Below, one piece after another: positions 1-8,946 of a DNA stretch of 64,000 nucleotides. Origin of the DNA: Sphingomonas xanthus (GTDB lineage: Bacteria; Pseudomonadota; Alphaproteobacteria; Sphingomonadales; Sphingomonadaceae). Under the pieces are notes generated by a model, which made no database searches, was not told the origin of the DNA, and was given only the letters and a program-made list of their open reading frames with translations. Every line of letters starts with the position of its first letter. Within the stretch, counting starts at the first letter, position 1. Made by a program: the position numbers and the translations under genes. The stretch lies in the NCBI RefSeq assembly GCF_007998985.1, contig NZ_CP041659.1, forward strand, positions 682,001 to 746,000. Direction: 5' to 3'.

Positions 1-154
1 CCTTGCGCAGCGCCGAGTTCGGCTTCTTCGGGGTAGTAGTATAGACACGGGTGCAGACGCCGCGCTTTTGCGGATTCTGCTCCATCGCAGGGACCTTGGA
101 CTTGGTCTTCTGCGGTTCGCGACCCTTGCGGATCAGCTGGTTGATCGTCGGCAT
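1..154 (-). CDS. rpsL: 30S ribosomal protein S12, N-terminal part (runs off the left edge)
   Basis: Read on the minus strand from an ATG at 154, the first 51 codons give the highly conserved S12 N-terminus, starting [15 protein letters not shown] and containing [13 protein letters not shown]12 sits at the decoding centre of the 30S subunit. Lys43, where streptomycin-resistance changes commonly occur, is the wild-type lysine. A GGAAGG ribosome binding sequence lies about 10 bases upstream of the start. The rest of the gene, and probably rpsG-fusA-tuf, lies to the left of the window. Confidence 0.97.
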   Translation of the reverse strand, partial: MPTINQLIRKGREPQKTKSKVPAMEQNPQKRGVCTRVYTTTPKKPNSALRK

Positions 155-180
155 GAAGCCTTCACCTTCCAAATGGTTAC

Positions 181-195
181 TTTGCGCAACGCAAA
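181..195. repeat. short inverted repeat in the rpsL leader
   Basis: TTTGCG and CGCAAA, 3 bases apart, lie 27 bases upstream of the rpsL start codon, within the 282-base gap between rpsL and the next gene. It could be a small leader hairpin or an operator. I see no convincing -35/-10 pair or other gene in the rest of this gap, although the rpsL operon promoter must lie here or close by. Confidence 0.3.
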
Positions 196-436
196 AGCGT
201 GAAGCCCGAGCAGCAGCGGGGCCGCCTGGCCTTCACGTCGTTGAGCAATGTTCAGCTCTTGCCCTGGATCGCCACGAAGAATCGCGGGCGAACCGGACGA
301 GCGGGCCATTAGGAGGCTTTGGCCTCGCGGTCAACGGCAAGACCCGGGATCCTCGACGCAAAGTGGCTCGCCGCGGACGGGGCCTGATATTAAGATGGCG
401 GGACCCGCCAGCGCGAACCGATCGAGGAGATATGCC

Positions 437-676
437 ATGACCAGCCTTATCGCCCTTGTTTCATTCAGCCTCCTGGCCGGCGCGCCGTCCGCGGCCGGCT
501 CGGGCAACGGCGCCGCTCCCGCCGGGACTGCGGCCACGCGCTATTGCATGAAAGCGGAGCCCGCCACTGGAAGCCGGGTCGAGGCCGTGCGTTGCTGGAC
601 CCGGGCGGAATGGGCGAAACAGGGCGTCGATGTCGACAATGACTGGCCGCGCGAAGGTGTCAGGGTGATCGGCTAG
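437..676 (+). CDS. small exported protein of unknown function
   Basis: A 79-residue protein with an N-terminal signal peptide (hydrophobic residues about 3-20, Ala-rich cleavage region). The mature part has two cysteines flanking a conserved-looking stretch (YCMKAEPATGSR then RCWTRAEWAKQGVDVDNDW). I recognise this Cys/Trp pattern from small periplasmic proteins of sphingomonads but know no function. The start is fixed by a GAGGAGA ribosome binding site at 424-430; an ATG five bases earlier stops after two codons. Its stop codon overlaps the stop of the convergent amidohydrolase gene by two bases. Confidence 0.75.
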   Translation: MTSLIALVSFSLLAGAPSAAGSGNGAAPAGTAATRYCMKAEPATGSRVEAVRCWTRAEWAKQGVDVDNDWPREGVRVIG

Positions 677-1962
677 CGGACGATCACTTCGCCCCGCGCC
701 ATCACGAAATCGACCTGCTTGAGCAGCCGCACGTCGCTCAGCGGGTCGCCGCCTACGGCGATGATGTCCGCTGACTTGCCCGGCTCGATCGTGCCAATCT
801 CCCTGGCCAGGCCAAGCAGTTCGGCGGCGTTGACGGTCGCCGCCTTGATTGCCTCGGCGGGCGGCATGCCGTTCTTGACCATCAATTCGAACTCGTCGGC
901 GTTGCGCCCATGTTTCGACACGCCGGCATCGGTCCCGAAGGCAATCTTGACGCCGGCCGGATAGGCTTTTTGCAGCGACTGGCCAGTAACCCCGATCCGC
1001 CAATCGATTTGCTGCTTGACCGCCCCGGCATAGGCATTGGGATCCTTGGCGAGGCGCTCAAGATAGCCGTTCACGGTCGACAGCGTCGGGACGTAGAAAG
1101 TGCCGCGCTGCTTCATCAGGCGGATGATTTCGTCGTCCATGACCGTGCCATGCTCGATCGAATCCGCGCCCGACCGGACCGCCAGCTTGATCCCGTCGGC
1201 GCCATGGGCGTGGACCGCGACTTTGCGGCCATAGGCATGGGCGGTATCGACCAGCGCCTTGGCTTCGTCGTCATACATGCGGGTGGCGAGCCCGGTGCCG
1301 CTGTTGACCCCGCCGGTGGTCGCGAACTTGATGACGTCGGCGCCGCGGTCAATCTGGCGGCGGACGACCCGGCGGCAGCTTTCGACGCTGTCGCACAGAT
1401 GTTCGGGATCGGGCAGATGGGCGACCAGTTCGTCGTTAAGCGACCCGCGACCGTCCATATGGCCGCCGGTGGTCGAGATGGAGTTGGCGGCATCGACGAT
1501 CCGTGGCCCCTGCACCCAGCCGCGCGCGATCGCATCGCGCAGCGCCAGCGTGATCCCGCCATCGTCACCGAGGTTGCGGACCGTGGTGAAGCCCGCGCGA
1601 AGCGTCTTCATCCCGTTCCACTGCGCCTCTAGCGCGTTCATTGCCGGCTCCTGGCGCATGACCCGGACCAGCCGCGCCTCGCCGCCGGAATCGGTCCCAA
1701 GATGCACATGACTATCGATGAGGCCGGGGAGCACCGTCTTCGCGGTTAGGTCGACCAGCGTCGATCCGGGCGCGGCAGGCGTGAGGCCGTCGGCTATCGA
1801 TAGTATGCGGCCATTGTCGACGATGATCGTCGACGGGCCGCGCGCCGGCTGGCCGGGGATTGCGATCAGCCGCCCGGCATGGATGGTGACCGGTGCCGCG
1901 GAAGCGGGGGTGGTGCCGGCTAGCGCCAGCACGGCGAGGCAGGATTGGACCTTGGAACTCAT
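673..1962 (-). CDS. secreted metal-dependent amidohydrolase (imidazolonepropionase/prolidase-like)
   Basis: A 429-residue protein with a signal peptide (residues about 1-22). It has the amidohydrolase-superfamily metal ligands in order: the strand-1 motif DSHVHLGTDSG, a lysine in ADVIKFATTGG that is probably carboxylated, then HAHG, SIEHGT and FGTDAG. Relatives act as secreted Xaa-Pro dipeptidases or other amidases, so the substrate is open. Start chosen at 1962 because GGGGAG precedes it and it begins the signal peptide; upstream in-frame codons do not look like protein. The gene is convergent with the small exported protein. Confidence 0.88.
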   Translation of the reverse strand: MSSKVQSCLAVLALAGTTPASAAPVTIHAGRLIAIPGQPARGPSTIIVDNGRILSIADGLTPAAPGSTLVDLTAKTVLPGLIDSHVHLGTDSGGEARLVRVMRQEPAMNALEAQWNGMKTLRAGFTTVRNLGDDGGITLALRDAIARGWVQGPRIVDAANSISTTGGHMDGRGSLNDELVAHLPDPEHLCDSVESCRRVVRRQIDRGADVIKFATTGGVNSGTGLATRMYDDEAKALVDTAHAYGRKVAVHAHGADGIKLAVRSGADSIEHGTVMDDEIIRLMKQRGTFYVPTLSTVNGYLERLAKDPNAYAGAVKQQIDWRIGVTGQSLQKAYPAGVKIAFGTDAGVSKHGRNADEFELMVKNGMPPAEAIKAATVNAAELLGLAREIGTIEPGKSADIIAVGGDPLSDVRLLKQVDFVMARGEVIVR

Positions 1963-1990
1963 CGACACTCCCCACTCATTAGGCCCGGCC

Positions 1991-3406
1991 TTAGATGTGC
2001 ACCACGCGCCCATAGGCCGCCAGAACGCTTTCATGCATCATCTCGCTCAGCGTCGGATGCGGATAGACGGTGTTGATGAAATCCTGCTCCACCAGTTCCG
2101 CCTGCTTGCCGAGCGTATAGCCGTGGATCAACTCGGTGACTTCGGCGCCGATCATATGCGCGCCCAGCAGTTCGCCGGTCCTGGCGTCGAACACGGTCTT
2201 CACGAAACCGTCGGTTTCGCCCAGCGCGATCGCCTTGCCGTTGCCGATGAACGGGAATTTGCCGACTCTCACCTCATGACCGACTTCCTTCGCCGCAGCT
2301 TCGGTCAGGCCGACCGAGGCGATCTGCGGGTGGCAATAGGTGCAGCCGGGGATGTTGCGCTTGTCCATCGCGTGCGGGTGGACGTCCTTGTTGCCGAGTG
2401 CCTGGGCGATGGCCTCGACGGCGATAACACCTTCATGGCTCGCCTTATGGGCAAGCCAGGGGCCGGGCGTGACGTCGCCGATAGCGGAAATACCGGGAAC
2501 ATTGGTGCGGCACAGCCCGTCGATCTGGATGATACCGCGCTCGACCTTCACGCCCAGCTTCTCAAGCCCGATCTCCTCGGTGTTGGGAACGATTCCGATG
2601 GCGACGATGGCATGGCTGAAGCGCTGCTCTTCGACCTTGCCGTCCTTGGTCTTAATCTTTGCGGCGACCCCTTTGGCGTCGGCCTTCAACGCCTCGACCC
2701 CGGCGCCGGTCAGGATCTTCATCCCCTGCTTTGTCAGCGACTTTTCGAGATGGGCGGATATTTCCGGATCCTCGACCGGGACGATCCGGTCCATCATCTC
2801 GACCACCGTCACCTTGGCGCCCATGTCATTGTAAAAGCTTGCGAATTCGATCCCGATCGCGCCGGAACCGATCACCAGCAACTCGCTCGGCATCTCCGGA
2901 GGAACCATCGCGTGGCGATAGGTCCAGATCCGTTTCCCGTCGGCCGGTGCGAACGGCAGGTCTCGGGCGCGGGCGCCGGTCGCGACGACGATATGCTTGG
3001 CGGCAAGGTCGGTCTTCTTACCGTCCTTGTCGGTCACGGTCAGCTTCCCCGGCGCGGTTAGCACTCCGCTTCCCATATGCACCGCGATCTTGTTCTTCTT
3101 CATCAGGCCGGTCACGCCGCGATTGAGCTGGGCGGCGACGCCGCGGCTGCGCTGCACGACCTTGTCGAGGTCGAAGCCGACGCTGGCTGCCGACAGGCCA
3201 AAGCTTTCGGCATGTTTCATATGGTGAAGCATCTCGCCCGACCGAAGCAGGGCCTTGGTCGGGATGCAGCCCCAGTTGAGGCAGATGCCGCCCAGATTCT
3301 CCCGCTCGACGATCGCGGTCTTGAGGCCCAGCTGGGTAGCGCGGATCGCCGCAACATAGCCACCCGGTCCAGAACCGAGGACGATAAGGTCGTAAGTATC
3401 AGCCAT
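1991..3406 (-). CDS. lpdA: dihydrolipoyl dehydrogenase, E3 of the pyruvate dehydrogenase complex
   Basis: A 471-residue flavoprotein that reoxidises dihydrolipoamide on E2 with NAD+. It shows the FAD motif GSGPGGYVAAIRA near the N-terminus, the redox disulfide in GGICLNWGCIPTK, the NAD-binding motif GSGAIGIEFASF, and the C-terminal catalytic His-Glu pair in YPHPTLSE. It is last in the minus-strand order pdhC-thioesterase-lpdA; its ATG overlaps the thioesterase stop by 8 bases, which implies coupled translation. A second E3 gene lies with the 2-oxoglutarate dehydrogenase genes (28510-29904). The E1 genes pdhA and pdhB are not in the window. Confidence 0.96.
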   Translation of the reverse strand: MADTYDLIVLGSGPGGYVAAIRATQLGLKTAIVERENLGGICLNWGCIPTKALLRSGEMLHHMKHAESFGLSAASVGFDLDKVVQRSRGVAAQLNRGVTGLMKKNKIAVHMGSGVLTAPGKLTVTDKDGKKTDLAAKHIVVATGARARDLPFAPADGKRIWTYRHAMVPPEMPSELLVIGSGAIGIEFASFYNDMGAKVTVVEMMDRIVPVEDPEISAHLEKSLTKQGMKILTGAGVEALKADAKGVAAKIKTKDGKVEEQRFSHAIVAIGIVPNTEEIGLEKLGVKVERGIIQIDGLCRTNVPGISAIGDVTPGPWLAHKASHEGVIAVEAIAQALGNKDVHPHAMDKRNIPGCTYCHPQIASVGLTEAAAKEVGHEVRVGKFPFIGNGKAIALGETDGFVKTVFDARTGELLGAHMIGAEVTELIHGYTLGKQAELVEQDFINTVYPHPTLSEMMHESVLAAYGRVVHI

Positions 3407-3782
3407 GGTCTTCCTCTTTTGCCGCAATTTCTCGCGGCTTGTCGTTCTGGTCGAGCGCAACGAAGGTGAACTCCCCCGTCGCCACTTCGAACTGCTGCGC
3501 GCCGTCGCGTTCGCGGGCGATGGCATGGGCCTCGAGCGTCATCGACGTCCGTCCCTGCCGTTTCAAGTCGACAAAAATGCTGAGCTCGTCACCGACTGCC
3601 ATCGCGCCGGTAAACGTCAGCCTGTCCGCCGCAACCACCACCGCCTTGCCCCCCGAATGGCGCGAGGCGAAGCTGCCGCAGGCCAGGCCCATCTGGCCCA
3701 TCAGCCAGCCGCCGAAGACCCCGCCATAAGGGTTGGTATCGGCAGGCATGGCGGTGACGCGGATCACCGGGACCCGCTCCAT
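3399..3782 (-). CDS. hot-dog fold acyl-CoA thioesterase (YciA-like)
   Basis: A 127-residue hot-dog fold protein with the family signature ADTNPYGGVFGGWLM near residues 13-27, expected to hydrolyse acyl-CoA in the cytoplasm. It lies between pdhC and lpdA with almost no spacing, so it is co-transcribed with pyruvate dehydrogenase, perhaps to relieve excess acyl-CoA. The ATG at 3782 is preferred over an in-frame GTG at 3788 because the TAAGGTGA sequence is placed as a Shine-Dalgarno site for the ATG. Substrate specificity cannot be read from the sequence. Confidence 0.87.
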   Translation of the reverse strand: MERVPVIRVTAMPADTNPYGGVFGGWLMGQMGLACGSFASRHSGGKAVVVAADRLTFTGAMAVGDELSIFVDLKRQGRTSMTLEAHAIARERDGAQQFEVATGEFTFVALDQNDKPREIAAKEEDHG

Positions 3783-3789
3783 GATCACC

Positions 3790-5079
3790 TTAGGCCACCA
3801 GGCCTAGCGGGTTTTCGCAAAGCTGCTTGAACGCCTGCATCAATTTCGCTCCGTCGGCGCCGTCGATGGCGCGGTGGTCGAAGCTTCCGGTGGCGCTCAT
3901 CACCGTTGCGATCTGCAGCGAATCATCGATCACATAGGGGCGCTTCTCGCCAGCGCCGATGGCCATGATCATGCCCTGGGGCGGATTGATGACGGCCTCA
4001 AAATGCTTGATCCCGAACATGCCCATGTTGGAGAGCGAGGCGGTGCCGCCCTGATATTCATTGGGCTGCAACTTGCCGTCCTTGGCGCGGGCCGCGAGGT
4101 CCTTCATCTCGGCCGAGATGGCCGAAACGCTCTTGGTCTCGGCGCCGGCGATGATCGGCGTGATGAGCCCGTTGGGAATGCTCACCGCGACCGAAATGTC
4201 GGCGCGGCTATATTTGATCAAAGTGTCGCCGGCGAAACTGACATTGCATTCGGGCACTTCGACGAGGCTTTGCGCCAGAGCCTTGATCAGCAGGTCGTTG
4301 ACCGACAGCTTGACGCCGCGGCTGGCAAGGCCCGCGTTGAGCTCGCCGCGGAGCTTGAGCAGCGCGTCGAGACGGATATCGACGGTCAGGTAAATATGCG
4401 GGATCTGCTGCTTCGATTCCGTCAGGCGGCGCGCGATGGTCTTGCGCATGTTGGAAAGCTTGATCGCCTCATGCGGGATATCGAGCGCTTCGACCGCGGC
4501 TGGCGCGGCCGTCGCAGCGGGGGCCGGCTCGGCCGACGGCGCCGATGCCTGACCGCCCGCGGCGGGCCCAAGGTCAGCGCGGACGATCCGCCCGCCCGGT
4601 CCGCTACCCTTGAGGCTCGACAGATCGATGCCCTGCGCCTCGGCCAGCCGCCGCGCAAGCGGGGAAGCCTTGATCCGCTCGCCCTCGTTTTTCCTGGCCA
4701 CGGGCGACGCGGATTCCGCTGGCGCCGCCGGAGTCTCGCCCCCGCCCCTGGCTGGCGGAGTGGCTTCGACCTTGGGTTCTTCGACCTTGGGCGGCGGTGC
4801 AGCTACCGCCTTTGGAGCGGAAGCTGGCGCCTCTTCGCCATCCTCCGAGAGGATGGCGATTGGGGTTCCGACCTTTACCCCGTCGCTGCCCTCCGCGACC
4901 AGGATCCTGGCAATTACGCCTTCGTCGACCGCTTCGAATTCCATCGTCGCCTTGTCGGTCTCGATCTCGGCCAGGATGTCGCCCGACGAAACCGTGTCGC
5001 CTTCCTTGACCAGCCATTTGGCCAGCGTCCCCTCTTCCATGGTCGGGGACAGCGCGGGCATCTTCAGTTCGATGGACAT
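3790..5079 (-). CDS. pdhC: dihydrolipoamide acetyltransferase, E2 of pyruvate dehydrogenase
   Basis: A 429-residue E2 that transfers the acetyl group from lipoamide to CoA. There is one lipoyl domain (residues about 3-77, lipoylated lysine in ETDKATMEF), a Pro/Ala-rich linker, a peripheral subunit-binding domain (around [14 protein letters not shown] to GRIVRADL), and the catalytic core ending in the DHRAIDG active-site motif. The ATG at 5079 begins the lipoyl domain directly. It heads the pdhC-thioesterase-lpdA operon and is divergent from the universal stress protein gene. The 132-base gap between them shows no obvious operator. Confidence 0.96.
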   Translation of the reverse strand: MSIELKMPALSPTMEEGTLAKWLVKEGDTVSSGDILAEIETDKATMEFEAVDEGVIARILVAEGSDGVKVGTPIAILSEDGEEAPASAPKAVAAPPPKVEEPKVEATPPARGGGETPAAPAESASPVARKNEGERIKASPLARRLAEAQGIDLSSLKGSGPGGRIVRADLGPAAGGQASAPSAEPAPAATAAPAAVEALDIPHEAIKLSNMRKTIARRLTESKQQIPHIYLTVDIRLDALLKLRGELNAGLASRGVKLSVNDLLIKALAQSLVEVPECNVSFAGDTLIKYSRADISVAVSIPNGLITPIIAGAETKSVSAISAEMKDLAARAKDGKLQPNEYQGGTASLSNMGMFGIKHFEAVINPPQGMIMAIGAGEKRPYVIDDSLQIATVMSATGSFDHRAIDGADGAKLMQAFKQLCENPLGLVA

Positions 5080-5211
5080 GGACTCTCTCGGGCTCAATCA
5101 GACTTCGTCCGGCACAAAGGCCAAAGCGTCCGGCGGGTCAAGGCCCGAGGATTAGGCTTGCCAGCGGCGCCGGCTTCAAGCAGCGTTTCGCCACGCAGGG
5201 GACGAATTGGG

Positions 5212-5670
5212 ATGAAGCGCACCTATCTGGTCGTGATCGACGACAGTCCGGAGGCCCGCGTGGCGCTCCGCTTTGCGGCGCGCCGCGCGGCCAAGACCGA
5301 CGGCGCGGTCGAAGTGCTGGCGGTGGTCGAACCGCAAGATTTCGTCCAGTGGGGCGGTGTCCAGGCGGCGATCGAGGAGGAACAGCGGCTCCGCATCGAA
5401 GCCAGCGTCGCCGCCTCGGTCGGGGAAATCATGGATGCGGCGGGAATCGCCCCGCAGATCGTGGTCCGGCAGGGCGACCGGGTATCGACGGTCCGAAGCT
5501 ATGTCGGGACGCGCGAGGATATCGCCGCGCTGGTCCTTGGCGCCGCTCCATCCGGCAGTCCGGGACCGCTGGTCGCCGATTTCACCGGCCATGACGCAGG
5601 CAAGCTTCCCTGCCCGGTGATGATCATTCCCGGCTCGCTCAGCGAGGAGCAGCTCGAAACGCTGAGCTAG
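5212..5670 (+). CDS. universal stress protein family (UspA-like)
   Basis: A 152-residue single-domain protein of the Usp fold. It begins with the typical strand-1 sequence TYLVVIDDSPEARVALRFAARRA, and the ATP-binding-type glycine motif appears as VLGAAPSGSPGPL near residues 115-127. Such proteins bind ATP and aid survival under stress, but the precise role is unknown. The gene is monocistronic, and its stop codon overlaps the stop of convergent msrC by two bases. Confidence 0.87.
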   Translation: MKRTYLVVIDDSPEARVALRFAARRAAKTDGAVEVLAVVEPQDFVQWGGVQAAIEEEQRLRIEASVAASVGEIMDAAGIAPQIVVRQGDRVSTVRSYVGTREDIAALVLGAAPSGSPGPLVADFTGHDAGKLPCPVMIIPGSLSEEQLETLS

Positions 5671-6146
5671 ATCGCCCGTGTGATGATGTCGGCCAGCCGT
5701 AAGACGCCGGCCTCGTCCTCGGCGTCGAACCGGCCATGTTTCGGGCTGTCGATGTCGAGCACGCCAAGCAACTCCCCGTCGCGGACCAGTGGAACGACGA
5801 TTTCGCTGTTCGACGCGCTGTCGCAGGCGATGTGGCCGGGGAATGCGTGAACATCCTCAACTCGCTGCACCAGCCGCGTCTCGGCGGCCGCGCCGCAGAC
5901 GCCTTGGCCGAAGGGAATGCGGATGCAGGCGGGCCGGCCCTGGAATGGACCAAGCACCAATTCCCCGCCGACATTGCGGTAAAAGCCGACCCAATTGATG
6001 TCCGGCAGGCTTTCCCAAATCAGCGCGGCAGCGTTGGCCATGTTGGCAATGCCGTCCGGCTCGCCCTCGACCAGCCCAGACAGCGCCGAGGCGAGGTCGC
6101 CGTAAAGGGTCGGCTTGTCCACGCCATCGATCTTGAAGTCGTACAT
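5667..6146 (-). CDS. msrC: GAF-domain free methionine-(R)-sulfoxide reductase
   Basis: A 159-residue GAF-domain protein of the fRMsr family, which reduces free methionine-R-sulfoxide. Diagnostic segments are INWVGFYR, LGPFQGRPACIRI, GQGVCGAAAE and AFPGHIACDSASNSEIV; the three cysteines in these are the catalytic and resolving residues of the family. Length matches the family (about 160). Its ATG overlaps the arfB stop (TGATG), placing it last in a three-gene translationally coupled string with arfB and the pseudouridine synthase. Confidence 0.93.
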   Translation of the reverse strand: MYDFKIDGVDKPTLYGDLASALSGLVEGEPDGIANMANAAALIWESLPDINWVGFYRNVGGELVLGPFQGRPACIRIPFGQGVCGAAAETRLVQRVEDVHAFPGHIACDSASNSEIVVPLVRDGELLGVLDIDSPKHGRFDAEDEAGVLRLADIITRAI

Positions 6147-6553
6147 CAGAAGTCCACTTTCCCACGGCCGCGCTTGACTTCGCTGCGCTGCTTCTTGCTG
6201 TCAACGCGCCGTGCCTTGGCGGCCCTGCTCGGCCGCGTCGCCTTGCGCTTGCGCGGGACGACATGGGCCTTGGCGATCAATTCGGCAAGGCGGCGGCGCG
6301 CATCCTCGCGGTTCGCTTCCTGCGTGCGATAATTGCGTGCGGTAATGACCAGTTCTCCGCCGCTGGTGATCTTGCTTCCTGCGAGCGCCTTCAACCGTTC
6401 ATAGGCGGCCGGGCTGAGGCCAAGCTTGAACAGGTCGACCCGCAACTGGCAGGCCGTCGCCACCTTGTTGACGTTCTGGCCGCCAGGACCGGTCGCGGCG
6501 AGGAACTTCTCGCTCAGCGCCTCGGGCGGGAGGACAACGTCTTCGGGCTTCAC
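6146..6553 (-). CDS. arfB: alternative ribosome-rescue factor / peptidyl-tRNA hydrolase ArfB (YaeJ)
   Basis: A 135-residue protein with the release-factor GGQ catalytic motif in ATGPGGQNVNK (residues about 20-30) and a long basic C-terminal tail (KRKATRPSRAAKARRV onward) that enters the mRNA channel of stalled ribosomes. It hydrolyses peptidyl-tRNA on non-stop complexes. The start is a GTG at 6553 that shares GTGA with the stop of the upstream pseudouridine synthase gene. Full family length, nothing missing. Confidence 0.93.
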   Translation of the reverse strand: MKPEDVVLPPEALSEKFLAATGPGGQNVNKVATACQLRVDLFKLGLSPAAYERLKALAGSKITSGGELVITARNYRTQEANREDARRRLAELIAKAHVVPRKRKATRPSRAAKARRVDSKKQRSEVKRGRGKVDF

Positions 6554-7233
6554 AAAAAGTCGTGCCAGCGGCCGAACCGCTCCGGCACCGGGGCGGTCAC
6601 GTCGATGTCTTCCTTGGGCGAACGCGGCACGACCAGCCGCCAGGCATGGAGCAGCATCCCGCTGTCGGGCAGCGTCATGCCGGCCAGATCCGCATCGTCG
6701 GGCAAGGAATAGACCGGGTCGCCGACGATCGCCGCCCCCAACCCTCGCGCCGCATGCACCCGAATCTGGTGGGTCCTGCCCGTGGTCGGGCGAAATTCGA
6801 CAAGGCTTTGCCCATCGGCGACGGCTATTCGCTTCCAGCGGGTCATCGCCGGCTTGCCGCTGTCATCCGGCACCATTCGCCAGCCGCCCCGCGCGGTCGA
6901 CACTTTGGCGACGGGAAGTTCGATGATTCCTTCCAGGTCGGCGACTTGCGCGTCGACCACCGCAAGATAGCTTTTGAACACTTCGCCCCGCTCGAACGCC
7001 TGCTGGAACTGTGCGCGAGAACGCGGATTGCGCGCAAACAGCAGGCAACCCGACGTGTCGCGGTCGAGCCGATGCATCGGCACCGGCGCGCGGCGGAAGC
7101 CGAGCCTCAGTTCATCGATCCGCGCCTCGACGCTGTCGCCCCCGGCGCGCGGTGTATCGACCGGCAGTCCTTCGGGCTTGTCGATCACGATGGCCTCGCC
7201 ATCGACGAACAGGATCTGGTCCTCAAGGGTCAT
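6550..7233 (-). CDS. RluA-family RNA pseudouridine synthase
   Basis: A 227-residue pseudouridine synthase with the catalytic Asp in HRLDRDTSG (residues about 54-62) and the later motif TGRTHQIRVHAA. It lacks an N-terminal S4 RNA-binding domain, so it belongs to the short RluA/TruC-like group. The target uridine in rRNA or tRNA cannot be told from sequence. First gene of the string pseudouridine synthase-arfB-msrC, all with overlapping start and stop codons. Confidence 0.88.
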   Translation of the reverse strand: MTLEDQILFVDGEAIVIDKPEGLPVDTPRAGGDSVEARIDELRLGFRRAPVPMHRLDRDTSGCLLFARNPRSRAQFQQAFERGEVFKSYLAVVDAQVADLEGIIELPVAKVSTARGGWRMVPDDSGKPAMTRWKRIAVADGQSLVEFRPTTGRTHQIRVHAARGLGAAIVGDPVYSLPDDADLAGMTLPDSGMLLHAWRLVVPRSPKEDIDVTAPVPERFGRWHDFL

Positions 7234-7277
7234 GGCCGCGGGATGGCACCGCCGGAGCAGTGATGCAACGCTGCAAC

Positions 7278-7363
7278 GATTCCTGCCATTTACGAAGCTT
7301 TACGCACTATTAACCTTTTAAGGTCAGAAGTCGCATGGTTAATGGACGCTTAGACGTCGTTAA
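7278..7363 (+). promoter_or_regulatory. ctrA control region: GANTC site and CtrA-box-like repeats
   Basis: The 187-base gap before ctrA holds GATTC (7278-7282), a GANTC site of the CcrM methyltransferase type, and an unusual density of TTAA: 7310, 7318, 7339 and 7360. The element at 7339-7353 is TTAA-N7-TTAG, seven of eight positions of the CtrA consensus TTAA-N7-TTAA. In Caulobacter, ctrA is autoregulated and one of its promoters is sensitive to GANTC methylation; the same logic is inferred here, not shown. Confidence 0.55.
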
Positions 7364-7420
7364 GCGCGTGAAACCATTTGGCTGACGCACTTGATCGGCG
7401 GCCTGAACGGGGGAAGTTCA

Positions 7421-8131
7421 ATGCGGGTTCTGCTGATCGAAGACGAAGCGACCATCGCCAAGAGCATCGAATTGATGCTCGGGACCGAAGGCTTCAATGT
7501 CTATACCACCGATCTTGGCGAAGAAGGCCTCGATCTGGGCAAGCTTTACGATTACGATATCATCCTCCTCGACCTGAACCTGCCCGACATGCACGGCTAT
7601 GACGTGCTGAAGAAGTTGCGCACCGCCAAGGTGTCGACCCCGGTGCTGATCCTGTCGGGCGTCGGCGAAATGGACTCAAAGGTCCGCGCCCTCGGCTTCG
7701 GCGCCGACGATTATGTCACCAAGCCGTTCCACCGCGACGAGCTGGTCGCGCGCATTCATGCGATCGTCCGCCGCTCGAAGGGCCATAGCCAGTCGGTTAT
7801 CCGCACCGGCAAGTTGGCGGTCAATCTCGACGCCAAGACGGTCGAGGTCGACGGTGCCCGAGTGCACCTGACCGGCAAGGAATATGCGATGCTGGAGCTG
7901 CTGTCGCTGCGCAAGGGCACGACGCTGACCAAGGAAATGTTCCTCAACCATCTCTATGGCGGGATGGACGAACCGGAACTCAAGATCATCGACGTCTTCA
8001 TCTGCAAGCTGCGCAAGAAGCTCAGCCTAGCCTGCGGCGGTGACAATTATATCGAGACCGTCTGGGGCCGCGGCTATGTGCTGCGCGACGCCGAGGGCGA
8101 CACTGGGACGGCCGAAACGGTCGCTGCCTGA
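7421..8131 (+). CDS. ctrA: cell-cycle master response regulator CtrA
   Basis: A 236-residue OmpR-type response regulator. The receiver domain has the acidic pair ED at residues 7-8 (with E9), phosphoacceptor Asp51 (ILLDLNLPD) and Lys in VTKPFHRDE. The C-terminal winged helix contains [12 protein letters not shown] and [10 protein letters not shown], closely resembling Caulobacter CtrA. It ends in two alanines (ETVAA), as does Caulobacter CtrA, whose terminal Ala-Ala is needed for ClpXP degradation. Start chosen at 7421 because GGGGGAAG precedes it and the receiver begins there. Monocistronic, with its own terminator. Confidence 0.95.
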   Translation: MRVLLIEDEATIAKSIELMLGTEGFNVYTTDLGEEGLDLGKLYDYDIILLDLNLPDMHGYDVLKKLRTAKVSTPVLILSGVGEMDSKVRALGFGADDYVTKPFHRDELVARIHAIVRRSKGHSQSVIRTGKLAVNLDAKTVEVDGARVHLTGKEYAMLELLSLRKGTTLTKEMFLNHLYGGMDEPELKIIDVFICKLRKKLSLACGGDNYIETVWGRGYVLRDAEGDTGTAETVAA

Positions 8132-8154
8132 ACTTACCCAAGTGGGGGGTAGGA

Positions 8155-8188
8155 ACGGCGGGGCGCTTGGCGTCCCGCCGTTTTTTTT
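8155..8188 (+). terminator. rho-independent terminator of ctrA
   Basis: A GC-rich hairpin (ACGGCGGG at 8155-8162 pairing with CCCGCCGT at 8174-8181, extended by further inner pairs) runs into eight T residues, 24 bases after the ctrA stop codon. Confidence 0.9.
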
Positions 8189-8198
8189 CATCCTGAGG

Positions 8199-8889
8199 TC
8201 AAAGGAACAGCATCAGGCTGTTGCCGGCATTATGAACCAAAACCGGGAAAAGGAGGCTGCCCGAACGCTCCCGAAGCCAGACCACGAGCAATGACGGAAG
8301 TGCCGTCAGCGCAAAGTAAAGCGCGTCGAACGCGGGTGTCGCATCGGCAGTGGTGAAGGCGTGGGCCAGCCCGAACAGGCCGCAGCTGAGCAGGGCCCCC
8401 CACCCCCAGTCGATCCCCAGGAAGCGGACCCTGGACCGGAGCGCCTCATTCAGAGCCAGCAGGATTAGCCCGCGATAGAATAATTCTTCCTCCAGCCCCG
8501 GCAGGCTGAGCTGGAAAGCCAGGGCTTCCGCGTCCCCGCTTCCGCCGTCAAACAGCAGCGCAAGGCCAGCGAACATGGCGACATAGACCAAGGTCACGGC
8601 AAGGCATGGCCCGCCACTGCAATCCGACGCGCCGCCAGCCGATTGCCGGATGAGCGGCGACCACCGCCATCGCCGCCAGCGCGAGCAGCTTACCCTGCCA
8701 ATTCCAGTGGCCGCCGACGAGGTCGGGGATGATTCCGTAACCACCGGTCAGGAGGAAGTCATCGAGCAGGACGAGTGCGGCGGCGAAAAGCAGCCAGCGC
8801 GGCCGGGACTGACGATCGGCCACGCTCAGCAGGCCTCCGGTCAGCAAAAGAAGGAAGATAATGGCGGCAATGGCCAGGATGGCATTCAT
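8199..8889 (-). pseudogene. CPBP (CAAX-type) intramembrane protease, frameshifted
   Basis: Two overlapping minus-strand frames together make one CPBP-family membrane protease. The N-terminal part (from the ATG at 8889) has three hydrophobic segments and runs to about GWRRVGLQWRAM. The C-terminal part (ending at 8199) carries all the family active-site motifs: EEELFYRG, FGLAHA and HNAGNS. Joining them needs one extra base skipped near 8600-8612. Either the gene is broken or the assembly has an indel. The next gene upstream encodes a membrane-bound AraC-type regulator on the same strand. The family includes prenyl-protein and bacteriocin-immunity proteases. Confidence 0.7.
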
Positions 8890-8946
8890 TGGGACCTCAG
8901 CGAAATTTCTCGCGTCGATCTGGCTCAGCCTCCGTCCTGCTGCTGC

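Noticed and set aside
1718..3061. Long open frame antisense to the amidohydrolase and lpdA
   Set aside because: It is a high-GC shadow frame with no recognisable domain, opposite strongly conserved genes; the same holds for the 607-codon frame opposite groEL (22038-23861) and the long antisense frame opposite ftsZ.
7310..7321. TTAA-N4-TTAA as a CtrA box
   Set aside because: Spacing is 4 instead of 7 bases; the 7339-7353 element is the better candidate.
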